From Sphingomonas sp. Root710 (lineage in GTDB: Bacteria > Pseudomonadota > Alphaproteobacteria > Sphingomonadales > Sphingomonadaceae): a DNA stretch of 51,773 bases. How positions within the stretch are numbered: the stretch's first letter is position 1; each line of letters begins with the position of its first letter. Below, one piece after another: positions 35,436 to 43,605 of the stretch. The position numbers and the translations under genes were made by a program. Location of the stretch: NCBI RefSeq assembly GCF_001429065.1, contig NZ_LMIB01000001.1:330159-381931 (forward strand), read 5' to 3'. The notes under the pieces were generated by a model. The model was not told where the DNA came from and made no database searches. It was given only the letters and a program-made list of their open reading frames with translations.

Positions 35436-35964
35436 AGGATGACCTCCTCGCCCAAATGATTTTGTTCTCGTTGGAACACCGACGCCCATCCGACCGACGC
35501 GAGATTGCGTGGATCGTCGACAATCGCGATTGAAGCCGCTCGACAACTATATGGCCTGACCCAGGCCCAATTCATCCTGTGCAAACGACAAGCTATTGCA
35601 ACCTGCGGTGGCGGCTGCCCCAAGGCAATCCTCCCCTCTGCCCGCTCAAGGTCGGATTTTCAGGACCTTCTTCACTCCATGATCGTTTTCATTTTCGAAT
35701 ATTTTCAACGAATTATAGGCAGAAAACGCGACCCGGCGCCGGCGTCGTCCAGGGTGATCATAGACTAGGTGGACATAGCTGCCCACGGGGTTGACAAACA
35801 ATTATGGGAATATACTGGTCACATGAATAGCAACTGTCAATCGGTTTCCAAGCCTCTGCGTAGGCTGCCGGCGCGTCGAATTTGATGTTTGACAGCGCTC
35901 CAGGCCGGCGCGTGAACTCGGACACTGGATTGTCCAAGGTGAACAGAAACGTGCGGAGGATCAT
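35436..35964. other. 529-bp divergent intergenic region
   Basis: This stretch lies between the Tat flavoprotein (minus) and SDR (plus) genes. It contains operator B near its right end. From promoter B the flavoprotein transcript would carry an untranslated leader of about 370 nt. Short open frames occur in the leader but none has a convincing start, composition or family resemblance. Confidence 0.55.
35812..35840 (-). promoter_or_regulatory. Promoter with operator site B
   Basis: On the minus strand, TTGACA (35840-35835), a 17-bp spacer and CAGTAT (35817-35812) face the flavoprotein/cytochrome/receptor operon. The operator core TACTGGTCACATGAATAG (35813-35830) fills the spacer. A plus-strand TTGACA at 35791-35796 followed by TATACT at short spacing may serve the SDR gene. 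Confidence 0.62.
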
Positions 35965-36795
35965 ATGACGACCAATTCTCTACCCCGGGAGCTCTCGTTC
36001 GAAGGAAAGCGGGTCCTGGTTTGCGGCGGGGGTGGCTCGGGGATCGGCGCGCACGCGGTCGAAATTCTCGTGGAGCTCGGAGCGGAAGTCCACGTCTTCG
36101 ACCTGAAGGAGCCTCCCGTCCAGGTGGCGTCCTATCAATCGGTGGACCTGGGGGACCCCGCGGCCGGGATAGCTGCCGTCGAGGCGATCGGGCAGCCGAT
36201 CGACGTCCTGATCAACGCGCAGGGCTTGCTCAAGGAAGGCGTGCCGATCCCGGTCGTTTGTGTGAACTTCATCGGGCTCAGGGCGATAACCGAAAAGGTC
36301 TTGCAGTCGATGCCGGCTGGCGGATCGGTCGTTTCGGTGGTCACGAGCCTGCCGCCTCTCCCGTCCGACCTGTCGGCGATGAGGGCGTTCATCGACCTGC
36401 CGGCTGACGAGGCGATCGAATATTGTCGCGCACATCCGGACGAGGTCGGAGACGGATACGGATTTTCGAAGTTCCGCCTTGCCGTCTGGTCGCTCGATGC
36501 AGCTCTCGACAATGCACGGCGGGGGATTCGTATCAACCTCGTCTATCCGGGCCGGACCGACACGTCGATGCTCAGCAACTTCCTCAATGAAGGCGGACCA
36601 TTTGCGCGATCGATGCAGGAGTCCGGGCAGCTTGACCGTCTATCGGGCGTGATGGGGCGACCCGCCCAGCCGCGCGAAGTGGCGTGGCCGATCGTGTTCC
36701 TTGCCAGCGATGCGGCCAGCTATATCACGGGCGCGCGCCTCCCGGTCGAGGGCGGCTTCCTGACCGCCGTGGAGCTTGGACGATCGGCCTACTGA
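35965..36795 (+). CDS. Short-chain dehydrogenase/reductase
   Basis: The 276-residue SDR has the cofactor loop CGGGGSGIGAHAVEI, the NAQG motif in LINAQGLLKEG, catalytic Tyr-x-x-x-Lys as YGFSK (Tyr near 165) and a C-terminal 'FLASDAASYITGARLPVEGG'. The NAQG in place of the common NNAG and the shortened region before it mark a divergent subgroup. It would interconvert an alcohol and a ketone, supplying the ketone substrates of the BVMOs downstream. GCGGAGGA precedes the ATG. It is the only gene between operator B and a strong terminator. Confidence 0.88.
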   Translation: MTTNSLPRELSFEGKRVLVCGGGGSGIGAHAVEILVELGAEVHVFDLKEPPVQVASYQSVDLGDPAAGIAAVEAIGQPIDVLINAQGLLKEGVPIPVVCVNFIGLRAITEKVLQSMPAGGSVVSVVTSLPPLPSDLSAMRAFIDLPADEAIEYCRAHPDEVGDGYGFSKFRLAVWSLDAALDNARRGIRINLVYPGRTDTSMLSNFLNEGGPFARSMQESGQLDRLSGVMGRPAQPREVAWPIVFLASDAASYITGARLPVEGGFLTAVELGRSAY

Positions 36796-36845
36796 ATTTT
36801 AACTCAAAGACTGGCACATATGCGCCAGTCGTCGAGACATAGAAT

Positions 36846-36914
36846 GCGGCGGGTCAGGCCAATGCGATGATGCGCCGCGCGGTGGCGCATCACGGGTCTG
36901 CCCGCCGCTTTTTT
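36846..36914 (+). terminator. Branched rho-independent terminator
   Basis: GCGGCGGG (36846-36853) pairs with CCCGCCGC (36901-36908) and is followed directly by six Ts. The enclosed loop carries its own 9-bp hairpin (TGATGCGCC 36868-36876 with GGCGCATCA 36884-36892). It ends the SDR transcript. Confidence 0.75.
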
Positions 36915-37076
36915 GCTGTGTTTTTGCTGTGTTGCTTTGCCGTCGAGCCAGGAGAACGCTCGCGCGATGAGCCTTGAACCACAAGGCCATGCCGGGGCGG
37001 CGGCATGGGCAGTGCGAAGACATGTTTTGGCTTTGGCAAAACCCTGCCCACGCGCAGGGCAAATCGAATTTCGACC

Positions 37077-37105
37077 TTGCTACTGATCGGATGAATAGTT
37101 AATTG
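37077..37105 (+). promoter_or_regulatory. Promoter with operator site C
   Basis: TTGCTA (37077-37082), 17 bp and TAATTG (37100-37105) give a plus-strand promoter whose spacer holds the operator core TACTGATCGGATGAATAG (37081-37098). It would start the BVMO-esterase-BVMO-SDR-NTF2 operon with a leader of about 40 nt. Confidence 0.6.
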
Positions 37106-37150
37106 TGGGTCGAATCGTTAAAGCGATAATCAGAAGTGATTGAGGATGCG

Positions 37151-39154
37151 ATGAACCGGACGGAGCTGCGCGAAGCGAACGACCAAGTGATCGAGGATGC
37201 GGTGCTATATGCCGATCCTCTGGTGCTTCGGGGACTCCTGTATCAGCTGACCGGCGACGAGAGTCTCGTCGATGTGAAGGTCGACATGGTGGACACCGGT
37301 TTCGTCGAGGTTGCCGTGGCGACCGACCCGGCGGATGTGGAGATGATCCGCAAGAAGGCGGCGGATTTCCTCAAGCAATATCGGGATGATGGCGCTGGCG
37401 ACATTTCGGCGGGGCCGCAAAGCCGGTTGCACCGCAGCCTGGAATTGATCTGTGGAACGGAGATCCCCGGTAACGAGCTCGATCTCTGGCTCGAGGAACT
37501 GGCTCTCGATCCCTGGGCGCGGGCGCTCGAATGGTCCGGCCCGGAGGCTCCGCGCGCCGCCAGCGATTTCATGGTTGCCGTGATCGGTGCCGGGATGGGC
37601 GGGCTTGGCGCGGCCGTGCAGCTCAAGCATGCGGGCGTCCCTTTCACCATCCTGGAGAAGAACGCCGGTGTCGGCGGCACATGGTATGAGAACCGGTATC
37701 CGGGCGCGCGGATCGACTCCCCCAGCCGGACTTATACGCACATCTTCGGGGCCGAGTACGAATATCCCTATCTGTTCTGTCCGCAGGAGGACAATGAGAA
37801 ATATTTCAATTGGGTCGCCGACGAGTTCGGGGTGCGCGACGCCATTCGGTTCAACACTGAAGTAACGAGCGTCATCTGGGATGAAGACGCGAAGCTATGG
37901 GAATTAAGCGCCCAGGGTCCAGACGGGCCTGTGGTGGTCCGCGCCAATGCCGTGATCAGCGCGGTCGGTTTCCTCGCCCGGCCCAACATCCCGACGATCG
38001 CCGGCATGGAGGATTTCGCCGGGCTGGCGGTCCACAGCGCGCAATGGCCGGCCGGCCTGGATATTTCCGGCAAGCGTATCGGCGTAATCGGTTCGGGTTG
38101 TACCGGTTATCAGATGGTTCCGGAGCTGGTGCGCGATGCGAGCCACACCTATCTGTTCCAGCGGACCCCGAATTGGGTGTTCGAAACCCCGGGTTATCTC
38201 TCGCCCTTTCCGCCCCAGGTAAACTGGCTGGATCGTAATTTTCCCTATTACACCAATTTCCTCCGTTTCATGATCGAATGGAATTATCATCCGGTCAAAA
38301 TGATCGCCGCGCTGAGCCGCGATCCGGATTTCCAGGACGAGCACACGCTTAGCCCGCTCAACAAGAAGATCCGGGATGCGCGGATGGCCTTCATCCAGTC
38401 CAAGCTCGGCGAGCGGCCCGATCTGGTGGAGAAAATGACGCCTCCCATGCCGCCGATGTGCGCGCGGCCGGTCCTCGTCGACAAGGACTACAGCATATAT
38501 GACGTGCTGCTCCGCGACGACGTCACCCTGGTCACGGATGGCATCGACCGGATCACGCCGACCGGCATCCGCCTCGAAGACGGCTCCCACGTCGATCTGG
38601 ACATCATCGTTTTCGCAACCGGGTACAAGGCGAACGACTTCCTGTGGCCGATGGAGGTGCGCGGCCGCGACGGGGCGCGGATGCAGGACCTTTGGGCGGT
38701 CGATGGGCCGCGCGCCTATCTCGGGACAATGCTTCCAGGCTTCCCCAACCTGTTCATGGTCTATGGCCCGAACACGAACGCGGTGTGCGGTCTGCAGAAG
38801 GTGAACATGGAGGAGATGGTCATCCGCTTCGCCCTCAACTGCATCGGCGGCCTGATCTCCCAGGGCAAGCATAGCGTCGATGCCACCATGGATGCCTACT
38901 GGCGCTTCAACAAGGAGGTCGACAAGGCGGAGAGCCGCCGCGTCTATTCAGACCCCCGCGTGCACAATTATTGGCGAAACGAGCATAATCGTTCCTCTGC
39001 CAACAACCCCCTGGACAGCCGCTTGTGGTGGCAATGGCTCCGCAATCCGGCGGCCCCGCCGACGGATGGCCAACTCCCCTCCATCGACGAAGGGCTTGTC
39101 GAAGCCCGGGCAGCAGTCCGTCCCTGGTTCGGTCATGACCTGGTCGTCGATTGA
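37151..39154 (+). CDS. Baeyer-Villiger monooxygenase with N-terminal extension (HAPMO-like)
   Basis: The 667-residue type I BVMO has an N-terminal extension of about 140 residues before the first FAD fold (VIGAGMGGLGAAVQLKHAG), as in 4-hydroxyacetophenone monooxygenase. The BVMO fingerprint is exact: FAGLAVHSAQWP near residue 289. The NADP fold GVIGSGCTGYQMVPEL follows. It inserts oxygen beside a ketone to give an ester or lactone. ATG 37151 with GAGGA just upstream is preferred over GTG 37136. An HSL-type esterase gene follows, the expected partner for cleaving the ester product. Whether the ketone is aryl, alicyclic or steroidal is unknown. Confidence 0.92.
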   Translation: MNRTELREANDQVIEDAVLYADPLVLRGLLYQLTGDESLVDVKVDMVDTGFVEVAVATDPADVEMIRKKAADFLKQYRDDGAGDISAGPQSRLHRSLELICGTEIPGNELDLWLEELALDPWARALEWSGPEAPRAASDFMVAVIGAGMGGLGAAVQLKHAGVPFTILEKNAGVGGTWYENRYPGARIDSPSRTYTHIFGAEYEYPYLFCPQEDNEKYFNWVADEFGVRDAIRFNTEVTSVIWDEDAKLWELSAQGPDGPVVVRANAVISAVGFLARPNIPTIAGMEDFAGLAVHSAQWPAGLDISGKRIGVIGSGCTGYQMVPELVRDASHTYLFQRTPNWVFETPGYLSPFPPQVNWLDRNFPYYTNFLRFMIEWNYHPVKMIAALSRDPDFQDEHTLSPLNKKIRDARMAFIQSKLGERPDLVEKMTPPMPPMCARPVLVDKDYSIYDVLLRDDVTLVTDGIDRITPTGIRLEDGSHVDLDIIVFATGYKANDFLWPMEVRGRDGARMQDLWAVDGPRAYLGTMLPGFPNLFMVYGPNTNAVCGLQKVNMEEMVIRFALNCIGGLISQGKHSVDATMDAYWRFNKEVDKAESRRVYSDPRVHNYWRNEHNRSSANNPLDSRLWWQWLRNPAAPPTDGQLPSIDEGLVEARAAVRPWFGHDLVVD

Positions 39155-39208
39155 GATGGCCGGCGGCACTCAAGCCAATCAACAACAGGCGCTTCGCGAG
39201 GATAACTG

Positions 39209-40159
39209 ATGGCACTTTCGTTTGATCCCGATGTGGCAGCGGCTGCCGCGCCCATATTGGCCGCGCACGAGGGACATGTTCCCCCGCCGGCGGGGGACTG
39301 GCAATCGCGGCGCACCGGGTTCGAGATGATGCTGGGGGAGATGGCGAAGGCCCTCCCGGAGTATCCGGAAGTGGCGAGGCAGGATTTCCACGCCACCGCT
39401 GCCGACGGTTCGGACATTCTGCTGCGCTGGTACACCAAGGACGGGCATCAGCCAGGGTCCGCCATCTTCTATATCCATGGCGGCGGCATGATCATGGGCA
39501 GCGTGGAACTGTTCGACCGGCTGGTCGCCCGCTATGTCGCCCACACGAACGTTCGCTTCCTCGCGGTCGATTACCGGCTGGCACCGGAAAATCCGCATCC
39601 TACCCCGATCGAGGATGCGTTCAGCGGGCTGAAGTGGCTCAAGGACCACGCCTCGGAACTCAATGTGGATCCTGCGCGCATCGGCGTCATGGGAGACAGC
39701 GCCGGTGCTGGACTGGCCGCGGCGCTGGCCTTGCTCAATCGCGACAGAGGCTGTGTGGATCTGGCCGCGCAGATCCTCGTCCAGCCGATGCTTGACGACC
39801 GCACGGTCGAGCCTGATCCCGAAATCGCCGGACTGGCGCTGTGGGGCTATGCCGACAACAGCACCGGATGGGGCGCCCTGCTCGGCGATGCGGCTGGTGG
39901 CCCGGACGTCTCACCCTATGCCGCACCAGCGCGCGCCACCGATCTTGCGGGTTTGCCGCCGGCCTATCTCGAGGTGGGGGAGCTCGATATCTTCCGTGAT
40001 GAGGTGCTCGCATATGCGCGGGGCCTGACGGCGGCCGGGGTGTCGACCGAACTGCATCTTCATCGGGGATCGCCGCACGGCTTCGACGTGCTGGCGCCCG
40101 ATGCGCCCGTGAGCCGGCGGGCGATCGCCGACAGGTTCCGGGCGATTACGAGCGTGTGA
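39209..40159 (+). CDS. HSL-family alpha/beta hydrolase (esterase)
   Basis: The 316-residue hormone-sensitive-lipase-type esterase has oxyanion motif HGGG (90-93), nucleophile Ser164 in MGDSAGAGLA, an acid in EVGELDIFRDE and a C-terminal His in GSPHGFD. No signal peptide is seen, so it acts in the cytoplasm. Placed between two BVMO genes on one strand, it most likely hydrolyses the ester or lactone they make. GAGGAT lies before the ATG, 54 bp after the BVMO stop. Confidence 0.9.
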   Translation: MALSFDPDVAAAAAPILAAHEGHVPPPAGDWQSRRTGFEMMLGEMAKALPEYPEVARQDFHATAADGSDILLRWYTKDGHQPGSAIFYIHGGGMIMGSVELFDRLVARYVAHTNVRFLAVDYRLAPENPHPTPIEDAFSGLKWLKDHASELNVDPARIGVMGDSAGAGLAAALALLNRDRGCVDLAAQILVQPMLDDRTVEPDPEIAGLALWGYADNSTGWGALLGDAAGGPDVSPYAAPARATDLAGLPPAYLEVGELDIFRDEVLAYARGLTAAGVSTELHLHRGSPHGFDVLAPDAPVSRRAIADRFRAITSV

Positions 40160-40190
40160 TCTGGCCATCGAGCCCATCAGCCAACTGATT

Positions 40191-40206
40191 GTTCGCCCGG
40201 GCGAAC
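40191..40206. promoter_or_regulatory. Perfect 16-bp GC palindrome between esterase and second BVMO
   Basis: GTTCGCCCGGGCGAAC is a perfect palindrome in the gap between the esterase and BVMO genes. No T-run follows, so it is not a typical terminator. It could be an operator or an mRNA-stabilising hairpin; no second copy was noticed. Confidence 0.3.
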
Positions 40207-40249
40207 GGTTTCGCAATGCGTGGGGAACGTTTCCCCGAAAGGAAATATG

Positions 40250-42100
40250 ATGTCGACGCAAACCCCTGAGTCCGCAGAGCATAAAACGCTCGGCTTCGAT
40301 GTGGAGGCGTTGCGGGCGAAGTATCGCGAGGAACGCGACAAGCGTGTCCGCTCCGATGGGAACGCCCAATATCATTCGACGGCGGGCGAGTTCGCCCAAT
40401 ATGTCGAAGACCCCGATGTCGAACCGCTGAAGCGCGAACCGCTTGCCGATGCAGTCGATGTCGTCATCGTTGGTGGGGGGTTCGGCGGACTTCTCGCCGG
40501 CGCGAGGCTCCGGCAGGCGGGATTGGAGCGTATCCGGATCATCGATACGGCCGCCGATTTCGGAGGGACGTGGTACTGGAACCGCTACCCGGGGGCGCGG
40601 TGCGACATCGAAGCCTATATCTACCTGCCGATGCTCGAGGAAGTGGGCATCATGCCCACCGAAAAATATGCCAAGAGATCGGAGATCTTCGCGCATGCCC
40701 AGGCGCTGGCGCGAAAGTTCGACCTCTACCGGGATGCCTGTCTGCAGACGAGCGTCACCGGCATGGTGTGGGACGAGAAAACCGGCCAGTGGATCGTCAG
40801 CACCAATCGGGGGGACCGGATCCGCGCCACCTATGTCGTGATGAGCATCGGATATCTGCATCGGCCGAAGCTGCCGGCAATTCCGGGCATCGAGACGTTC
40901 GCCGGCCGTGCATTTCACGCGAGCCGATGGGATTATAGCTATACGGGCGGGGCACCCGGCGACTGGAGCCTGCCGAAACTCGCCAACAAGCGGGTGGGCG
41001 TCGTGGGAACGGGCGCGACCGCCATTCAGTGCATCCCATATCTGGCGGAGGCATCGGAGCAGCTGTACGTTTTCCAGCGCACGCCGTCGGTGATCGGTGT
41101 CCGTGCGAACAGGCCGACCGACCCCGACTGGGTGGCGAGCCTCGAACCCGGTTGGCAGCAGCGGCGGCTGGACAACTTCCATGCTTTGACGTCCGGCGCG
41201 GCGGTGAGCGAGGACCTCGTCTCTGACGGCTGGACCAATATCACCAGCAAGCTCGCGGCGAACCTGCCCAAGGGCGTGAAGGCGGAGGACGTCGATCCGG
41301 AGCGGCTGGCCTATGAGGCGGAGCTCTCTGACTTCGCCTATATGGAATATATCCGGAAACGCATCGCAGAACTCGTCGAAGACCCGGCAACCGCCGAGGC
41401 TCTCAAGCCCTATTACCGGACCTTCTGCAAAAGGCCGCTTTTCCACGACGAATATTTGCAGACGTTCAATCGGCCGAACGTGACGCTGGTCGATACCGAA
41501 GGTCGCGGGATCAGCCGCATCGAGGGCAAATGGGCGATTGTGGGCGACCAGAAATACGAACTCGACTGCCTGGTTCTGGCCTCCGGTTTCGAGTCCGAAT
41601 ATGACACGCCCTACATGGATCGAACCGGGTTCGACGTCATCGGCCGGGACGGCCGGTCGTTGTCGCAATGGTGGGCGGACGGTGCGCGCACCTTGCACGG
41701 CATGCATGTCCATGGCTTCCCGAATATATTCGTCGTGAGCCGGACCCAATCGGGGCTGCAGATCAACGCGCCGTTCATGCTCAACGAGCAGGCCCAGCAC
41801 ATCGCCTATATCATTCGAACCCTCCGCGAGCGGAATTGCACGATCGTCGAGGCCACGAAGGAAGCAGAGGACGAGTGGGTCAAGACCATCGTCGAATTGG
41901 CGGTTCTCGATCTCGATTTCCTCAACGAATGCACGCCCGGGCTCATTAACAACGAAGGCGCTCCGAACAGACGCAACCTGCAGAATTCGAGCTATGGCGG
42001 CGGTTCGATCAAGTTTCTGGAGCTGTGGCGAAACTGGAGAGAGGCGAACGAGCTGGAAGGCCTTCGCGCGTATCGCCCAGACTCCGCTGCTGAAAGCTGA
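40250..42100 (+). CDS. Baeyer-Villiger monooxygenase (CHMO/CPDMO-like)
   Basis: The 616-residue type I BVMO has FAD fold VIVGGGFGGLLAGARLR, DFGGTWYWNRYPGARCD, the exact fingerprint FAGRAFHASRWD (near residue 217) and NADP fold GVVGTGATAIQCIPYL. It lacks the long N-terminal extension of the first BVMO and is nearer the cycloalkanone/large-ring and steroid group. ATG 40250 is preferred: AAGGA is 6 bp upstream, whereas an adjacent ATG at 40247 is too close. The two BVMOs differ enough to suggest different ketones or successive steps. An SDR gene follows within 8 bp. Confidence 0.92.
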   Translation: MSTQTPESAEHKTLGFDVEALRAKYREERDKRVRSDGNAQYHSTAGEFAQYVEDPDVEPLKREPLADAVDVVIVGGGFGGLLAGARLRQAGLERIRIIDTAADFGGTWYWNRYPGARCDIEAYIYLPMLEEVGIMPTEKYAKRSEIFAHAQALARKFDLYRDACLQTSVTGMVWDEKTGQWIVSTNRGDRIRATYVVMSIGYLHRPKLPAIPGIETFAGRAFHASRWDYSYTGGAPGDWSLPKLANKRVGVVGTGATAIQCIPYLAEASEQLYVFQRTPSVIGVRANRPTDPDWVASLEPGWQQRRLDNFHALTSGAAVSEDLVSDGWTNITSKLAANLPKGVKAEDVDPERLAYEAELSDFAYMEYIRKRIAELVEDPATAEALKPYYRTFCKRPLFHDEYLQTFNRPNVTLVDTEGRGISRIEGKWAIVGDQKYELDCLVLASGFESEYDTPYMDRTGFDVIGRDGRSLSQWWADGARTLHGMHVHGFPNIFVVSRTQSGLQINAPFMLNEQAQHIAYIIRTLRERNCTIVEATKEAEDEWVKTIVELAVLDLDFLNECTPGLINNEGAPNRRNLQNSSYGGGSIKFLELWRNWREANELEGLRAYRPDSAAES

Positions 42101-42108
42101 GGCAGGAT

Positions 42109-42909
42109 ATGGGATCCACCGAACTGGACGCAGCCGGCGGCCGGCCCCTCCACGATGCGGTAGCGATCGTCACGGGCGGCGCATCGGGGATCGGCCGGGC
42201 GACGGCGATCGGGCTGGCATCGAAGGGATGTTCGGTCGCGGTGGTCGACATTCAGGCGGACGCGGCCGAGGAGACGGCGGCGGCGGTGCGTGCGCTGGGT
42301 GTCCGGGCGATCAGCATCGGCGCCGATCTCGGCAATGCGGAACAGGTCTCGAAGATCGTCGCGAATAGCGTTTCCGCACTGGGTCGCGTGGACATCTTGG
42401 TGAACTGCGCCGGGATCTACAGCGGAACCAGCCTGCTCGATCTGAGCATCGAAGAGTGGGAACGGTGTCATGCCGTCAATCTCCGTTCCTTCTTCCTGCT
42501 TATGCAGGGCGCGGCCAGGGTCATGATCGAGCAGGGCGACGGGGGACGCATCGTCAATGTCAGCTCCAGCTCCGCCTTCCGCGCCCGCCGAGTGTCCCCC
42601 GCCTATGCCAGTTCCAAATCGGCGATCCTCGGACTTACGCGTGCAGCCGCAGGCGAACTGGGGCCGTTCGGAATCAACGTCAACGCCGTGGCGCCAGGCG
42701 CCACCGCGACACCGACGGCGTTCAATTCGCTGCCCCGCGGGCGCGAGGACCTCGAGGCGATGGTGAAGGGAGACGGTCCGGCGTCCAATCTTCTGGGCCG
42801 CCTTTCCGAGCCCGAGGACGCCGCAGATATGATCATCTTCCTCTGCCTTCCCGAAAGCCGCCAGATCACCGCGCAGGTCATGCACGTGAGCGCGGGCGCC
42901 GTCGTCTGA
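42109..42909 (+). CDS. Short-chain dehydrogenase/reductase
   Basis: The 266-residue classical SDR has cofactor loop VTGGASGIGRATAIGLA, an acidic residue after the second strand (VVDIQ) favouring NAD, NCAG in ILVNCAGIYSG, catalytic Ser in VNVSSSSAF and YASSK (Tyr near 165). It would oxidise a secondary alcohol to the ketone used by a BVMO, or the reverse. It begins 8 bp after the BVMO stop, so it is in the same operon. Confidence 0.92.
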   Translation: MGSTELDAAGGRPLHDAVAIVTGGASGIGRATAIGLASKGCSVAVVDIQADAAEETAAAVRALGVRAISIGADLGNAEQVSKIVANSVSALGRVDILVNCAGIYSGTSLLDLSIEEWERCHAVNLRSFFLLMQGAARVMIEQGDGGRIVNVSSSSAFRARRVSPAYASSKSAILGLTRAAAGELGPFGINVNAVAPGATATPTAFNSLPRGREDLEAMVKGDGPASNLLGRLSEPEDAADMIIFLCLPESRQITAQVMHVSAGAVV

Positions 42910-42953
42910 CGTAGAGGCCGTGCAGACCCCATTCAAATCGATGGAAATCACAT

Positions 42954-43469
42954 ATGAACACATGGCCTAAACTATCGCCTGACAGCAGCATTTGGACGGC
43001 GCCCGACTGGCGGGCAATGTCCGGCGACGAGCTTCGCGACCATCTCGAACAGATGGAGGCGGTGGGAGCCGCGTATAAATTCGTCTATGAAAGCGGCCGC
43101 GATGGCGGCGGGTTGGAAGCGCGCGTTGCGGCGATGGCAAAGCTGACGCCCAGCAAGAATGCGCGGGTGTGGCGAAGCTACAAGGTTCCCGGTCAGGAGC
43201 CCGAGGTGTCCTGGGCAGAGCATGACGCTGGGCTGACGCCCGTCATGGGGGCCTATCCCGACGTCCGGCATGATGATGTGACCTACCATCCGTTTCCGGG
43301 CGGCGTCGTCTTCCAGTGCATATATTCCTTCACGGCATCCGACGGGACGGAGGTCAGGTTCCCGGCGGCGCTGGTCTGGTACATCGATCGCGACGGGAAG
43401 ATCGCTTACATCGCCGAGCATTTCGAATCCCACGACGCCGACAGGTGGTTTTCCATCCTGGAATCTTAG
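42954..43469 (+). CDS. NTF2/SnoaL-like protein
   Basis: The 171-residue protein resembles NTF2-fold proteins in its C-terminal half (PFPGGVVFQCIYSFTASDGT, then VWYIDRDGKIAYIAEHFES). The N-terminal 60 residues are helical with no strong signature. NTF2-fold enzymes include ketosteroid isomerases, SnoaL cyclases and limonene-epoxide hydrolase, so an isomerase or hydratase role is possible. I cannot assign catalytic residues. It is the last gene of the BVMO operon. Confidence 0.7.
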   Translation: MNTWPKLSPDSSIWTAPDWRAMSGDELRDHLEQMEAVGAAYKFVYESGRDGGGLEARVAAMAKLTPSKNARVWRSYKVPGQEPEVSWAEHDAGLTPVMGAYPDVRHDDVTYHPFPGGVVFQCIYSFTASDGTEVRFPAALVWYIDRDGKIAYIAEHFESHDADRWFSILES

Positions 43470-43605
43470 TCCCCGTCAGCACCCGGCTTTGGGCCCGGGT
43501 GCATCGGGCAGCATTGCATATGGATCATCAGGCTGAGGTCGCGGGCGGCCTAACGCGGGGATTGTAGCGATCGAACAGACATAATTCACAACTGGAGGGG
43601 CGGGC

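Larger units (their letters stand above)
36796..37150. other. 355-bp intergenic region, terminator and promoter C
   Basis: This stretch lies between the SDR and BVMO genes. It contains a small hairpin GACTGGC/GCCAGTC just after the SDR stop, the strong terminator at 36846-36914, and promoter/operator C at 37077-37105. No gene is seen in it. Confidence 0.65.

Noticed and set aside
35505-35768. 87-codon plus-strand frame in the leader of the Tat flavoprotein
   Set aside because: No credible SD or family resemblance, and it ends before operator B; kept only as part of the intergenic note.
36799-37062. 87-codon minus-strand frame in the SDR-BVMO gap
   Set aside because: It lies over the terminator hairpins, has no SD and no recognisable sequence.
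39911-41800. 629-codon minus-strand frame opposite the second BVMO
   Set aside because: The BVMO fingerprint and both Rossmann motifs are on the plus strand; the antisense frame has no motif.
43561-43590. Possible ninth operator (GATCGAACAGACATAATTC) before the second TonB receptor
   Set aside because: It shares GATCGAAC but lacks the second half-site at the right spacing; counted as chance unless a matrix scan scores it well.
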